Of a stretch of 64,000 bases of DNA, positions 35,734 through 45,546 are shown piece by piece. The stretch spans positions 1,178,001 through 1,242,000 of the forward strand of contig OX044357.1 in the NCBI GenBank assembly GCA_943846675.1. The letters run 5' to 3'. The notes beneath the pieces were generated by a model. It had not been told where the DNA came from. It saw only the letters and a list, made by a program, of their open reading frames with translations, and searched no databases. The DNA comes from UBA987 sp002292105 (GTDB lineage Bacteria > Bacteroidota > Bacteroidia > NS11-12g > UBA9320). Numbering within the stretch: position 1 is the first letter of the stretch; each line of letters starts with the position of its first letter. The position numbers and the translations under genes are program-made.

Positions 35734-35812
35734 AGCGGGATAATTTAAGCCACAAAGGTCCTTATTATATTCATTTATGTAAATATTTGTGGATAGTTAA
35801 TGGATAATAATT

Positions 35813-37353
35813 TTGAGTCAAAAATCGATTGAATTTAAGCTGCCTTTAAAGGAGTCTACTATGGTGGAGTCAATTGAGCGCGCGATATGTAAAAATGCCA
35901 GAATCAGAAGCCTAGACGGATGGTATTATCGCATTGATAAAAAGTCGTTGGATGCCCGTAAAGAGCCGATTGTAAACCGATTTCGTGTCTCACTTCAGCA
36001 AGAACCTTTTGAAGATCAACCGACATTTACACCGCGAGTGGAAAACACCGACGACACGGCCATTGTTGTTGGTTTTGGTCCGGCAGGGATGTTTGCTGCA
36101 CTGCAATTGCTTGAATCTGGAATTAAACCCATTGTTATAGAAAGAGGTAAGCCCGTAAAAGAGAGACGAAGAGATTTAGTTGATATTTTTAGAAAACAAC
36201 ACGTGCACATCGATAGCAATTATTGCTTTGGAGAAGGCGGGGCAGGTACATTCTCAGATGGCAAATTATATACACGAAGCAAAAAAAGGGGTGAGATCAA
36301 ACAGGTGCTGCAAACATTTGTCAATCATGGAGCACCAGACAACATATTGTACGAAGCCCATCCACACATTGGAACTAATAAACTTCCTGAAATTGTAAGT
36401 GACATTAGAGAAACCATACTAACTGCAGGGGGTGAGGTGCGATTTAATACCAAGTTAACAGGCATCGAAATAGACAATGGTGAGGTTGTAGCGGTAGAAA
36501 CCAATAACGGCCGAATCGCAACAAAACAGGTCATTTTAGCAACTGGTCATTCCGCACGTGACGTTTTTGAATTACTGCATAAGCAAGAGATAGTTATTGA
36601 GGCAAAACCCTTCGCCTTGGGTGTGCGCATTGAGCATCAGCAAAAGCTCATTGATCAAATTCAATATAAATGCAAGACGAGAGGAGCATACTTGCCTCCA
36701 GCGAGTTATTCCTTGGTTCATCAGGTGAATGGGCGTGGAGTATTTAGTTTTTGTATGTGTCCAGGAGGAATTATTGCCCCAGCGATGACGGCAAGCGACG
36801 AAGTTGTCGTTAACGGTTGGTCGCCCAGCAAACGGAATGGTGAATTCGCCAACAGCGGTTTTGTCGTTGAGATAAGACCAGAAGATTGGAATCAGTTCGG
36901 CAGACAAAATCCACTGGCTGCAATGGAATTCCAAGCCGCAGTAGAGAAGAAAGCTTTTGTTGCTGGCGGTTCAAACTTACAAGCACCTGCACAGCGGGTA
37001 GGGGATTACGTGAAAAAACGGGTGTCGACGTCGCTTGCAGAGACTTCCTATATCCCAGGGGTGGAATCGGTGGATTTGAGACAAGTTTTGCCACAGGTGG
37101 TTCATTCAAGAATTGGCCCCGCAATACAGCATTTTGGGAAACGACTAAAGGGATATAACAGCAATGAGGCCATGCTTGTCGGCGTGGAATCCAGGACGTC
37201 GTCGCCAGTAAGAATACCCCGAGATAAAATCACACTGCAGCATCCTGACATTGTCGGGTTGTATCCGTGTGGTGAAGGGGCTGGTTATGCAGGAGGCATT
37301 ATGTCGGCAGCATTAGACGGTATTGCTTGTGCGAAGGCGATTGCCCAAATAAT

Positions 37354-37360
<7 letters not shown>
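35813..37360 (+). CDS. FAD-dependent oxidoreductase (uncharacterised FAD-dependent protein family)
   Basis: 515-residue flavoprotein. An N-terminal domain (SIEFKLPL ... KKSLDARKEPIVNRFRVSL) precedes the FAD dinucleotide fold TAIVVGFGPAGMFAALQLL, then FGEGGAGTFSDGKLYTR and the C-terminal PCGEGAGYAGGIMSAALDGI. This is the widespread NAD(P)/FAD-dependent family of HI0933-like relatives; reaction unknown. The TTG at 35813 keeps the N-terminal domain intact; the next Met (35861) would cut it. A TAATTTTG at 35808-35815 overlaps this TTG, so start and promoter remain unsure. Its last codons and TGA sit in a heptamer repeat. Confidence 0.88.
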
Positions 37361-37497
<137 letters not shown>

Positions 37498-37559
37498 TGT
37501 CCTAACAATAAAATGACATTTCAGCCGTTTTAGGTTTTTCCACCTTACTGAAATGAAAT

Positions 37560-38312
37560 ATGCATTTACTTAGACCACTGTTGCTGGCAGCCTTGTCAGT
37601 GTTGCTCGTTTATACACCTTCTGCGTGTCCAATCTATTACGTAACGCTAGCCGCATATGTCCAACATCCTGGGGCTAATTTTACAGCTCTCGAGTTAGAA
37701 AAATTGAATTTAGATGACATCAAAGACACAAGTAATCAGGCCATAGTAGACAAAGAAATTACCAGTTTTTACACGGAATTTAGTAGGGTAGGCGATGTGG
37801 TGCACACATCAGTTGGATATTCACACGACTATGAATCTGAAGAACCGGTTACAGTTCATCAATCGTATAAGCGAATGGTTGACACCTTATTACCGAAGCT
37901 TAACTTAGGGGACTCAATATTTGTCAGATATTACATTAGTCAATCCGAAGTGGCGAAAAGGTCGGCAGAAGAAGAATTTTTTTATGGTGGATTTGAACGT
38001 TTTCTTATTCGACAAAAGTACGTTATCAGTAGTCAGGCAGTTGTGGATTTGAAAAGAAGTCCAGAAGGAGCAGGCATGGTAGCTTACCCTTCACCAGCAA
38101 ATGACCATGTATCCGTAAGATTTGATGTAAAAGAACCAATAGCAGGACATTTAACCTTAACCAACTCGCTTGGGCAAATAATCGCCGAAACTGACCATGA
38201 GAATCTTATGCAGCCGTATACCTTTAAAATTGCTGAAGAACCAGCGGGTACTTACTTCATTCGTACCCAAATTGACGGGGAGTATTTTACAAAGAAGTTT
38301 GTAAAAGAATGA
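37560..38312 (+). CDS. Secreted protein with T9SS C-terminal sorting domain
   Basis: 250 residues. Signal peptide (HLLRPLLLAALSVLLVYTPSA), an unrecognised middle domain, and a type A T9SS sorting domain over the last 75 residues (VAYPSPANDHVSVRFD, LTLTNSLGQIIAE, PAGTYFIRTQIDGEYFTKKFVKE). It should be exported by the Sec pathway and then the type IX system and anchored or released at the surface. Function of the N-terminal part is unknown. ATG 37560 is used; an ATG 8 nt upstream is in a frame that stops at once. Confidence 0.85.
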   Translation: MHLLRPLLLAALSVLLVYTPSACPIYYVTLAAYVQHPGANFTALELEKLNLDDIKDTSNQAIVDKEITSFYTEFSRVGDVVHTSVGYSHDYESEEPVTVHQSYKRMVDTLLPKLNLGDSIFVRYYISQSEVAKRSAEEEFFYGGFERFLIRQKYVISSQAVVDLKRSPEGAGMVAYPSPANDHVSVRFDVKEPIAGHLTLTNSLGQIIAETDHENLMQPYTFKIAEEPAGTYFIRTQIDGEYFTKKFVKE

Positions 38313-38381
38313 GTAGGTTCCTGATTTAGGAAGTGTGGAAATATCTATATATGATTAAAGCACATTAAGCTACACAAATAG

Positions 38382-39710
38382 CTACAACATCTCATTCGCC
38401 AAATTCGCCAACTCACTTCTTTCTCCTTTTTCTAGGTTTACATGACAGAATAAACGGTGGTTTTTTACTTTATCTATTAAGAAAGAAAGCCCGTTACTTT
38501 CAGCATCTAGGTACGGTGTGTCTATTTGATTGATATCGCCAGTAAAAACGATTTTTGTGTTTTCTCCAGCACGTGTAATGATGGTTTTAATTTCGTGCGG
38601 GGTCAAATTTTGTGCCTCGTCAACAATGAAAAATACGTTGCTGAGCGTCCGCCCCCTGATGTAAGCCAGTGGCGCTATCGCTATTTTTTCAGTTTGTACC
38701 ATTTCGTTGATACGTTTGAATTCCCGATCAGTTTCTTTGTACTGACTTTTGATGAACTTCAAATTGTCCCAGATAGGTTGCATGTAAGGGTCTACTTTGG
38801 CATTCGCATCACCAGGTAAAAAGCCAATATCTTTATTGCTTAGCGGTACAATCGGCCTTGTAATATAAATCTGATGAAACATGCTCCTTTGTTCTAACGC
38901 AGCAGCAAGTGCCATCAACGTTTTTCCTGTACCTGCTACTCCGCGCAACGTGATGAGTTTAATGTCTGGATCCATTAATGCGTGTATCGCAAAAGCTTGC
39001 TCCGCATTTCTGGGTTTTATTCGGTGTACGGTTTGTTTATCAACGCGTTCAACCACAGATTCACTGGAATTATAATAGCCAAGGGCAGATTTCTTACCAT
39101 TGTTTAAAATAAGGAAATGATTGAACGGGAACTTCGTTTTACTAATGGCTTTTACCGGAATGGTTTTTTTAGTGAAAAGCTCATCAATTAATGTGGTGTC
39201 TATGTTTTCAACTACCGATTTACCCGTGTAGAGTTTGTCGACATTCTCGATTTTGCCGGTCCGGTAATCTTCTGACTTTAAGGTAAACGCTCTGGCTTTT
39301 ACCCTCAAACAAACATCCTTTGAGACTAATATTACAGGGCGATTTGGAAGTTCCTGTTGTACGCTTAATGCCGCGTTAATGATTTTATTATCATTCTTGT
39401 AATCATCAAAAGTGTCTGCTGCATTGTTAACCAATCCATCCATTTGTTTGATAATTTTGAGTTTCCCGAGACCCTTTCCAATTTTAACCCAATTGTCTAG
39501 TAATGAGTCAGTTGATACGGAATTTAAGAAGCGAATAAAGCTTCTGGCTTCGTAATTCTTGGAGTCTCCACCTTTTTTAAAGGTGTCCAATTCTTCTAGT
39601 ACTTGAATGGGTATAGCGACGTCGTTGTCTTCAAACGTGCATACTGAATTATGGTCGTATAGAATTACGGAGGTGTCAAGTACGAAAATTTTCTTTTTAC
39701 TGTTGGTCAT
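38382..39710 (-). CDS. PhoH family protein with PIN domain
   Basis: 442-residue PIN-PhoH2 fusion. The PIN RNase domain is at the start (KIFVLDTSVILYDHN, acidic residues also in ILVSKDVCLRVKA), and a PhoH ATPase at the C-terminus with Walker A LRGVAGTGKTLMALA and Walker B NVFFIVDEAQNLT. Proposed RNA helicase/nuclease. ATG 39710 is preferred over the in-frame TTG at 39725. Convergent with the T9SS cargo gene across a 69-nt gap that has only a weak 5-bp hairpin. Confidence 0.94.
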   Translation of the reverse strand: MTNSKKKIFVLDTSVILYDHNSVCTFEDNDVAIPIQVLEELDTFKKGGDSKNYEARSFIRFLNSVSTDSLLDNWVKIGKGLGKLKIIKQMDGLVNNAADTFDDYKNDNKIINAALSVQQELPNRPVILVSKDVCLRVKARAFTLKSEDYRTGKIENVDKLYTGKSVVENIDTTLIDELFTKKTIPVKAISKTKFPFNHFLILNNGKKSALGYYNSSESVVERVDKQTVHRIKPRNAEQAFAIHALMDPDIKLITLRGVAGTGKTLMALAAALEQRSMFHQIYITRPIVPLSNKDIGFLPGDANAKVDPYMQPIWDNLKFIKSQYKETDREFKRINEMVQTEKIAIAPLAYIRGRTLSNVFFIVDEAQNLTPHEIKTIITRAGENTKIVFTGDINQIDTPYLDAESNGLSFLIDKVKNHRLFCHVNLEKGERSELANLANEML

Positions 39711-39725
39711 AAGCGATAACCGCAA

Positions 39726-40273
39726 GGTAAAAGTGAAAACCCAGTAAATAACGCATGTTACTTAGTTGTCTATAACTATTGGTATGGAAATGGTAGGGTA
39801 AAGTCTTATCAATTCCATACGATAAGAAATAATACTTCTTTATACCATTGGACTGAGATTGGATTAAATACCTCAAATGTGAATTATGAGATGCATGCTT
39901 TGCTTAGGCTTATCAGCCTATAACCGATTTTCATTCTTTTGAGCCAAAAGAACGAAACAAGAAAAGCTTCAAAAATAATATGCCCGTCGTTTTGGTAGGC
40001 GCATTTCACCCTCTTCCTCTTGTCCACCAAAACCCGCCAGCGCACACCACCGATTATTTTTAGCCTCCCGCGCTTCGCATTGCCCCTGGTTTGTTTTACG
40101 GAAAATCTGGCCACAATGCGAAACGAGCATTGGCCTGTCGCAACTCTTGACAATTTGATTCGTAAAGTGCGCTATGTCCTCTAAATCATGAATTGCCAAC
40201 CACCAAAGTGCAATTAGGCGAATTTCTGTTCAGATATCATATTCTCATAAACCAACATGGATTGGTTGGTGTA
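39726..40273. repeat. 548-nt gene-free region holding a GC-richer structured element
   Basis: No credible gene (the two minus-strand open frames are short and resemble nothing). From about 39905 to 40150 it is visibly more GC-rich than the surroundings and holds several stem-loops: TAGGCT/AGCCTA (39905-39920), TTCTTTTG-AGC-CAAAAGAA (39934-39952), and TTCGCATTG (40074-40082) with CAATGCGAA (40114-40122). A further ACCAAC/GTTGGT hairpin (40251-40270) lies just past the purN stop. It looks like a dispersed repeat or non-autonomous element remnant. Confidence 0.6.
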
Positions 40274-40855
40274 TTAACGCTGAGAAGTGTTTAATGACCT
40301 TACATATCGCTCTATTACTTCAGGGAAATGCTTGTATTCAAGGGTATGAATTTTATTTGCTACGGATTCAGCAGTTTCTGTTTTGTCTATGGCTACTGTC
40401 GCCTGAAACAAATGATCGCCAGTGTCATATTTTTCGTCTACGAGATGTATGGTAATCCCGGTTTCCTTTTCCTTAGCATCAATAACAGCCTGGTGTACAT
40501 TCATGCCATACATCCCCTTACCACCATATTTTGGCAGCAAAGCAGGGTGAATATTTATTATCCTATTCGGAAATCCCTCAATCAAGTTTGCGGGTATGAG
40601 CCATAAAAATCCAGCGAGTACAATGACGTCGATATTGTCGTTCTTAAGTTGCTGCAATAAACTGCCGTTTTGTAGTTGTCGGCGTGTGAATATCTGTGTA
40701 GGTATGTCGTCGCTATATCCTTTCGTAATAACCCCTGCGACGGGATTGTTACAGTATATTTTGGATAATGCTATGTTGCTGTGGTCGGCAAAATAACGGT
40801 TGATGTTCATGGCGTTTGTACCACTCCCACTTGCGAAAACTCCTAATCGTATCAT
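40274..40855 (-). CDS. purN: Phosphoribosylglycinamide formyltransferase
   Basis: 193-residue GAR transformylase of purine synthesis, using 10-formyl-THF. LGVFASGSGTNAMNI, VLAGFLWLIP, NIHPALLPKYGGKGMYG (catalytic His) and ETGITIHLVDEKYDTGD (catalytic Asp) are all present. It starts within the stop of the DUF4837 gene (ATGA), so it is read with the envelope genes upstream. Confidence 0.97.
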   Translation of the reverse strand: MIRLGVFASGSGTNAMNINRYFADHSNIALSKIYCNNPVAGVITKGYSDDIPTQIFTRRQLQNGSLLQQLKNDNIDVIVLAGFLWLIPANLIEGFPNRIINIHPALLPKYGGKGMYGMNVHQAVIDAKEKETGITIHLVDEKYDTGDHLFQATVAIDKTETAESVANKIHTLEYKHFPEVIERYVRSLNTSQR

Positions 40856-41931
40856 TCTTTAACGGTAAATGAGGTAGAGGCTAGTTCCAAGGTTCTCATC
40901 AAGTCTTGTTTCTTCTTGCTTGGCGCAAAAACATTGCCTTCAATGGTTACGACTTTATTTAAAGACGGACAGTATATCGTGTAGCTAACAAATGGACCAG
41001 CGAAAAATTCGTTAGCCATTTCCCACCAACCTCGCGTTTCTATAGCTCGAAACCCGTTCAGCGTAATTTCTTTGGTAAATATGTCTAAGTTTAACGTATC
41101 TGTAGTTACATACGTTGGAACGCTGTCTTTTCGGTCTGGGCCGTTTAAATGATTGCGCAACATGTTGTTACGTTTCGTAATGATATAGTTTTTGGTAAAT
41201 TGTTCCTCTCCAGTATAGGCTTCGTCATACAGATACAAGCCGCTTCTTTTTTCGCCGATTATGCGATTCACACCATTAAATTCTGCACTTTTTACAGACC
41301 TTTTGAAGTTGCCTGGAGTACGAAATGCATAGCCATAATCCTTCAACATTTGGTTATAAAACACATCGTCTTCAACCTTGTCTCGTATAACCAATTCAAC
41401 AGTTGTTTTTCTTTCGGTTTGCAATGCTAAATCCAAGATTTTGTCCTTGTGTTTCAACATGTTCACTACCAAATAATCTTTGTTTTGACCCATAATGAAT
41501 GCCACTTCTTGAGGTGTTGCAAACAGGTCTTTTACCACAAAAAAGGATTGTCCTTTGGTTAGTTTATCATCAAGTAAATCGGTCAGTTTAGATCCAACCA
41601 AGGATGTGAGTTTGTCGCCCTTTTCTTGATCGTAAACAATGCACAAATTGTAGTTGTATTTGAAATAATTGGTAAAACCACCTTCATTACAGTGATTAAT
41701 GCGGAAATACGGCTCATACGCAGCCATCCCTTCCAGAGGTTTCTGGTAAACCTCTTTGATGGCGTCTTTACAATGCACATAGGTCTCGTCGTTGATTAAC
41801 ATAACCACTTTTCCGACCTCGCCTTTGGCGTGTGGTTTTGCAACTAAACTCGAAGATTGTGACGATTTCTCGCAGGATAATCCCGTTAAAAGGGTAAAAC
41901 TAATGACGATTAATGCAACTTTATTTTTCAT
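40852..41931 (-). CDS. DUF4837 lipoprotein
   Basis: 359-residue lipoprotein (lipobox LLTGLSC, Cys at about 20) of the Bacteroidota DUF4837 family, recognised by GEVGKVVMLINDETY near the start and RGWWEMANEFFAGPFVSYTIY in the C-terminal part. Function unknown. It begins directly after the stop of the lytic transglycosylase (no gap) and overlaps purN by 4 nt; the pairing with a transglycosylase suggests a wall-related role (inference). Confidence 0.85.
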   Translation of the reverse strand: MKNKVALIVISFTLLTGLSCEKSSQSSSLVAKPHAKGEVGKVVMLINDETYVHCKDAIKEVYQKPLEGMAAYEPYFRINHCNEGGFTNYFKYNYNLCIVYDQEKGDKLTSLVGSKLTDLLDDKLTKGQSFFVVKDLFATPQEVAFIMGQNKDYLVVNMLKHKDKILDLALQTERKTTVELVIRDKVEDDVFYNQMLKDYGYAFRTPGNFKRSVKSAEFNGVNRIIGEKRSGLYLYDEAYTGEEQFTKNYIITKRNNMLRNHLNGPDRKDSVPTYVTTDTLNLDIFTKEITLNGFRAIETRGWWEMANEFFAGPFVSYTIYCPSLNKVVTIEGNVFAPSKKKQDLMRTLELASTSFTVKE

Positions 41932-43149
41932 TTACAAATAGAGTTTCAGCCGGTTTCCCGGATGTATGGTGTTAGACCGCAAGTTATTCCATTCTTTGAT
42001 TTCTCGCACACTACAACCTTTTCTATTTGCTATCGCACCTAAAGAGTCACCACGTCTTACAACGTACACTGCTTCAACTACTGCAGGTTTATAGGTTTCG
42101 CTCAGTTGAAGAATTTTACCTTCTTTTTCAATAAAGTTAAGCGCCTTTTCATTCGGAAGATAGATCTCCATTTCAGTCACATTGATAGGGATGTTATTAC
42201 TTTTTAACGGAGGATTTAAGGTCCTAATGTCTTCTACCGTCATTTCTAGTATCTCCGAAATCGCTTTTAAATTGTGATTCGGGTTACACACCACTTTCGT
42301 TACGTTTGTTTCTGGTTTCTCAACGTAGGCAGGGAAAATGCCATACGTTTCATAAAAGTTCATTAAGTAAGCTACGGCTATATAGGATGGAATATAATTC
42401 TGCGTTTGACGAGGTAAATAGGGGTAAATCTCCCAAAAACCGGTCTTGCCACCTGATCGTCTTATGGCCTTGCGAATGTTGCCAGGTCCACAGTTGTATG
42501 ATGCAATGACCACAAGCCAATCGTCAAAAACGAGTGACATGTCTTTAAAGTAATGCGCAGCTGCAGCCGTGCTTTTTTTGACGTCGCGTCGCTCGTCTTG
42601 GTAGCGGTCAATCTTTAAATCATAAATTTTACCGGTATACGGCATAAACTGCCATAAACCCACTGCGCCAGATCTTGATGTGGCATACGGGTTTAGCGCG
42701 CTTTCTATTACACTGACGTACTTAAGCTCTAAAGGAAGGTCGTTTTTGTCAAGAATGCTTTCATATACAGGGAAGTAATGCTCACTGAGGGTGATCATTT
42801 CTTTTAGCTTCGATTGCCAGCTGGTTCCGAAGTAGTCTATAAATCGTTTTACCTCACTGTTGTAATCCATTGGTATTTGAAACTCCAATGAATTGACATG
42901 TTTGAAAAACAGGCTACTGTCCACTGGGATTTCGTCATCCAAAAAAGTTGTGATTTCATCCGTGAAACACAATGGATTAGCGTCTGCTGCATCTATCGTA
43001 ACTAGCGTTTCAGCATCAGATATATTTTCTGTGGTTGGCGCTGTATCTTCTGTAGAGTCTGCCTTCACCACCTCATTTTCTGCAAACGCTTGTTGACCAA
43101 TAAGACCAATTGCCAGCGTTAAACCTAAAACGTTTCTTCTTCTAATCAT
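41932..43149 (-). CDS. Lytic transglycosylase with LysM domain (MltD-like)
   Basis: 405-residue periplasmic muramidase. After a signal peptide and an acidic linker comes an SLT domain with catalytic Glu in LELKYVSVIESALNPYATSRSGAVGLWQFM, then IASYNCGPGNIRKAI and RQTQNYIPSYIAVAYLM. The C-terminus has one LysM repeat (VVRRGDSLGAIANRKGCS). (Motif strings shortened.) The order SLT then LysM matches MltD. Head of the unit DUF4837-purN. Confidence 0.94.
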   Translation of the reverse strand: MIRRRNVLGLTLAIGLIGQQAFAENEVVKADSTEDTAPTTENISDAETLVTIDAADANPLCFTDEITTFLDDEIPVDSSLFFKHVNSLEFQIPMDYNSEVKRFIDYFGTSWQSKLKEMITLSEHYFPVYESILDKNDLPLELKYVSVIESALNPYATSRSGAVGLWQFMPYTGKIYDLKIDRYQDERRDVKKSTAAAAHYFKDMSLVFDDWLVVIASYNCGPGNIRKAIRRSGGKTGFWEIYPYLPRQTQNYIPSYIAVAYLMNFYETYGIFPAYVEKPETNVTKVVCNPNHNLKAISEILEMTVEDIRTLNPPLKSNNIPINVTEMEIYLPNEKALNFIEKEGKILQLSETYKPAVVEAVYVVRRGDSLGAIANRKGCSVREIKEWNNLRSNTIHPGNRLKLYL

Positions 43150-43163
43150 ATCAAAGTGTTATT

Positions 43164-43171
43164 CAAACGTA
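43164..43171 (-). promoter_or_regulatory. Promoter -7 box TACGTTTG for the transglycosylase unit
   Basis: Minus-strand exact TAnnTTTG 14 nt before the ATG at 43149. No convincing -33 TTG at normal spacing. Confidence 0.55.
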
Positions 43172-43276
43172 CAAGAACAGCAATAATTGTTGAGTTTGAA
43201 AAATTAATTATCTAATACCGAACTAATTACTAGACAATAAAAGTGGGCTCAAAAGTATGAATTCTTCCAATTAAAT

Positions 43277-43284
43277 TATCTTTG
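43277..43284 (+). promoter_or_regulatory. Promoter -7 box TATCTTTG for alanine dehydrogenase
   Basis: Exact TAnnTTTG, 26 nt before the ATG at 43311. Confidence 0.55.
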
Positions 43285-43310
43285 ATAAACATCAGTAATT
43301 TTCAGTGTAA

Positions 43311-44537
43311 ATGGCAGATTTTTCAAAGAAAGCATGGTCGGACTTGGCTAAACAGGCAAGTATGCAGCCACAAGAGAAATTGCAACAGTTAAAACAAAAG
43401 CACAGCCGCTTATGTATAACCGTTCCAGCCGAGATTACTTACCAGGAAAAAAGAGTTTCTCTTTCGCCTTTGTCTGTTGATATGCTCGTTAATAATGGGC
43501 ATGATGTGCGCATCGAAACCAATGCCGGTAAGCTTGCGAATTTTTCGGATATTGAATACAGTGCTGTAGGCGCGCAAATACTTTATGATCACGAAGCGGC
43601 ATTTGAAGGTGATATAATTCTAAAAGTGGCACCACCAACCATTGAAGAAATTGCCCTCATGAAACCTGGGCAAACTATTTTTAGTGCGCTTCAGTTGTCA
43701 AATTTGGATCGAGAATGCCTGGTCCAAATGACCAAAAAGAAAATTACAGCTGTTGGGTATGAGTTTATGCGTGATGATGGCGGAACCTTACCAGTGATTA
43801 GAGCCATGAGTGAAATCGCTGGAAGGGCATCAGTCTTAATTGCGGCTGAATACTTAAACAATGCCAAAAATGGTAAAGGTGAGTTGATTGGCGGAATCCC
43901 CGGAATCCCTCCAACAGATATTGTGATTATCGGTGCCGGTTCGGTAGGTGAATATGCCGTTAGAGCGGCCTTAGGTTTAGGTGCTCATGTTACCGTTTTT
44001 GATAATTCATTGCATCGTTTACGCAGACTTGAATCAAGTCTTGGACGCAGACTTGCCTCGTCAACCATTTTGCCGCATATACTGCAAAAGGCTCTAATGA
44101 ATTGTGACGTTGCCATAGGCGCTTTGCGCAGTTCTGAGGGCAGAAGCCCATTGGTTGTTTCCGAGGCAATGGTGCAAAAAATGAAATCAAAGTCTCTGAT
44201 TGTAGATGTTTCTATTGATCAGGGTGGATGTTTTGAAACAAGTGAAATTACGAACCACGAAAACCCAACATTTCTGAAACATGAAGTGCTGCATTACTGT
44301 GTGCCAAACATTGCATCAAGAGTTAGCCGAACGGCAAGTTATGCCTTGAGCAATATTCTGTCACCGCTTATGCTGCACATCGGAAATGAAGGCGGTATTT
44401 ATAATTATCTGTGGGGAAGTGACGGCTTACGACAAGGTGTTTATGTTTATAAAGGACACTTGACAAATCATGCCCTTGGCGAACGCTTTAATATACCTTC
44501 AAAAGAAATCGACTTTTTATTCTCTGGCAATGTTTAA
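43311..44537 (+). CDS. ald: Alanine dehydrogenase
   Basis: 408-residue NAD-dependent enzyme interconverting alanine and pyruvate plus ammonia. N-terminal substrate domain (ITVPAEITYQEKRVSLSP, equivalent to the family's KEIKNNENRVA start), NAD fold DIVIIGAGSVGEYAVRAALG, then VDVSIDQGGCFETS and HYCVPNIASRVSRTASYALSN, where family members carry the VPNMPGAVPRTST motif. This is the Bacteroidota variant with an extended N-terminus (about 35 residues before the first strand). Its own promoter; nusB follows 38 nt later with a separate -7 box. Confidence 0.92.
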   Translation: MADFSKKAWSDLAKQASMQPQEKLQQLKQKHSRLCITVPAEITYQEKRVSLSPLSVDMLVNNGHDVRIETNAGKLANFSDIEYSAVGAQILYDHEAAFEGDIILKVAPPTIEEIALMKPGQTIFSALQLSNLDRECLVQMTKKKITAVGYEFMRDDGGTLPVIRAMSEIAGRASVLIAAEYLNNAKNGKGELIGGIPGIPPTDIVIIGAGSVGEYAVRAALGLGAHVTVFDNSLHRLRRLESSLGRRLASSTILPHILQKALMNCDVAIGALRSSEGRSPLVVSEAMVQKMKSKSLIVDVSIDQGGCFETSEITNHENPTFLKHEVLHYCVPNIASRVSRTASYALSNILSPLMLHIGNEGGIYNYLWGSDGLRQGVYVYKGHLTNHALGERFNIPSKEIDFLFSGNV

Positions 44538-44554
44538 GCTCTGAGCTAATCACA

Positions 44555-44562
44555 TATCTTTG
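44555..44562 (+). promoter_or_regulatory. Promoter -7 box TATCTTTG for nusB
   Basis: Exact TAnnTTTG, 13 nt before the nusB ATG, in the 38-nt gap after ald. Confidence 0.55.
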
Positions 44563-44575
44563 CCGCTTTATTTTC

Positions 44576-45514
44576 ATGCTCAATAGAAGACTCATTAGGA
44601 TAAAGGTTTTTCAAGCCTTATATGCTTATTTACAGGACGAGGTTCCAAGTTTAAATAAGTCAAAGTCGTACTTAAAAAATTCTGTTTCAGGCATAGAGAA
44701 CAACTTCATAACTGTTTTGCTATTCCCAATTGAATTAACGCACTTTTTGCGATCTCAAATGAATCCTGCTGAGAATAAGTATTTGCCGTCTGAGGAAGAC
44801 AAGCGCGTTTATGCTAACCTTTCGTTCCCAGAGGTGTATGAGCGGTTGGTGCATCATGATGAGATTGCTCATTTCATGAAGAAGCCAGCGCATCGCTGGC
44901 AAGATCACCCGGGTGTATTAAGGGCAGTTGCCAATGGTATTCGTAAGGGTGAATTGATGGAGGAATATCTCAGCATCGATAATCCGAGCAAAGCAGAACA
45001 AGAAAAAGGGTTTGTCCAACTGTACAAGTACATCATTGAGGCAAACGATGATTTTTCCCAAGAAATGGAAGAAATCAATATGCTGTGGGAGGACGAACGA
45101 ATTCCTGTCCGAAACGCAGTGCAACAATTTACGAAAAGTGTACTGGCAGAAAAGTCGACCAAGTCTAACCGAAACAACACGGAAGAGTCTGACTGGTTAT
45201 ACGCCGAAGAGTTGCTTGAAAAAACAATTCGGCATTATGATACGTTTGTAGATTTGATTGACAAGTCTGCTCCAAAGTGGGATAAAGAACGTATTGCTAA
45301 AACAGACATGGTATTGATGACTATGGCGTTAACGGAGTTGATGCATTTTCCATATATACCTATTAAGGTCAGTCTGAATGAGTATCTGGAACTGGCAAAA
45401 GATTACAGTACACCGCAGAGCAGCAAGTTTATAAATGGTGTTTTAGACAAGCTTGTAAAGCAATTAAAAGCGGAGAACAAATTGGTAAAAAAAGGAAGAG
45501 GAATGGTGGGTTAA
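44576..45514 (+). CDS. nusB: Transcription antitermination factor NusB (long form)
   Basis: 312-residue protein. The first residues NRRLIRIKVFQALYAYLQ and the C-terminal 150 residues (KWDKERIAKTDMVLMTMALTEL and IPIKVSLNEYLELAKDYSTPQSSKFINGVLDKL, shortened here) match NusB, which is about 140 residues in Proteobacteria; Bacteroidota versions carry a long middle insertion as here. Role in rRNA antitermination. It heads the run DUF1573, YajC, CoaE, phosphoribosyltransferase. Confidence 0.93.
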   Translation: MLNRRLIRIKVFQALYAYLQDEVPSLNKSKSYLKNSVSGIENNFITVLLFPIELTHFLRSQMNPAENKYLPSEEDKRVYANLSFPEVYERLVHHDEIAHFMKKPAHRWQDHPGVLRAVANGIRKGELMEEYLSIDNPSKAEQEKGFVQLYKYIIEANDDFSQEMEEINMLWEDERIPVRNAVQQFTKSVLAEKSTKSNRNNTEESDWLYAEELLEKTIRHYDTFVDLIDKSAPKWDKERIAKTDMVLMTMALTELMHFPYIPIKVSLNEYLELAKDYSTPQSSKFINGVLDKLVKQLKAENKLVKKGRGMVG

Positions 45515-45528
45515 GCCCCTAAATCCTC

Positions 45529-45536
45529 TAATTTTG
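45529..45536 (+). promoter_or_regulatory. Promoter -7 box TAATTTTG, 10 nt before ATG
   Basis: Exact TAnnTTTG between nusB and the DUF1573 gene; predicts a very short leader. Confidence 0.55.
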
Positions 45537-45546
45537 TTACCTATAA

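Noticed and set aside
39884..40199. Two overlapping minus-strand open frames of 76-89 codons
   Set aside because: No recognisable protein, compositions are odd (runs of basic residues), and they span the stem-loop region; treated as chance frames in a structured element.
44533..44550. Terminator after ald (AGCTCTGAGCT)
   Set aside because: 5-bp arms with a one-base loop and no T run; not stable as a terminator.
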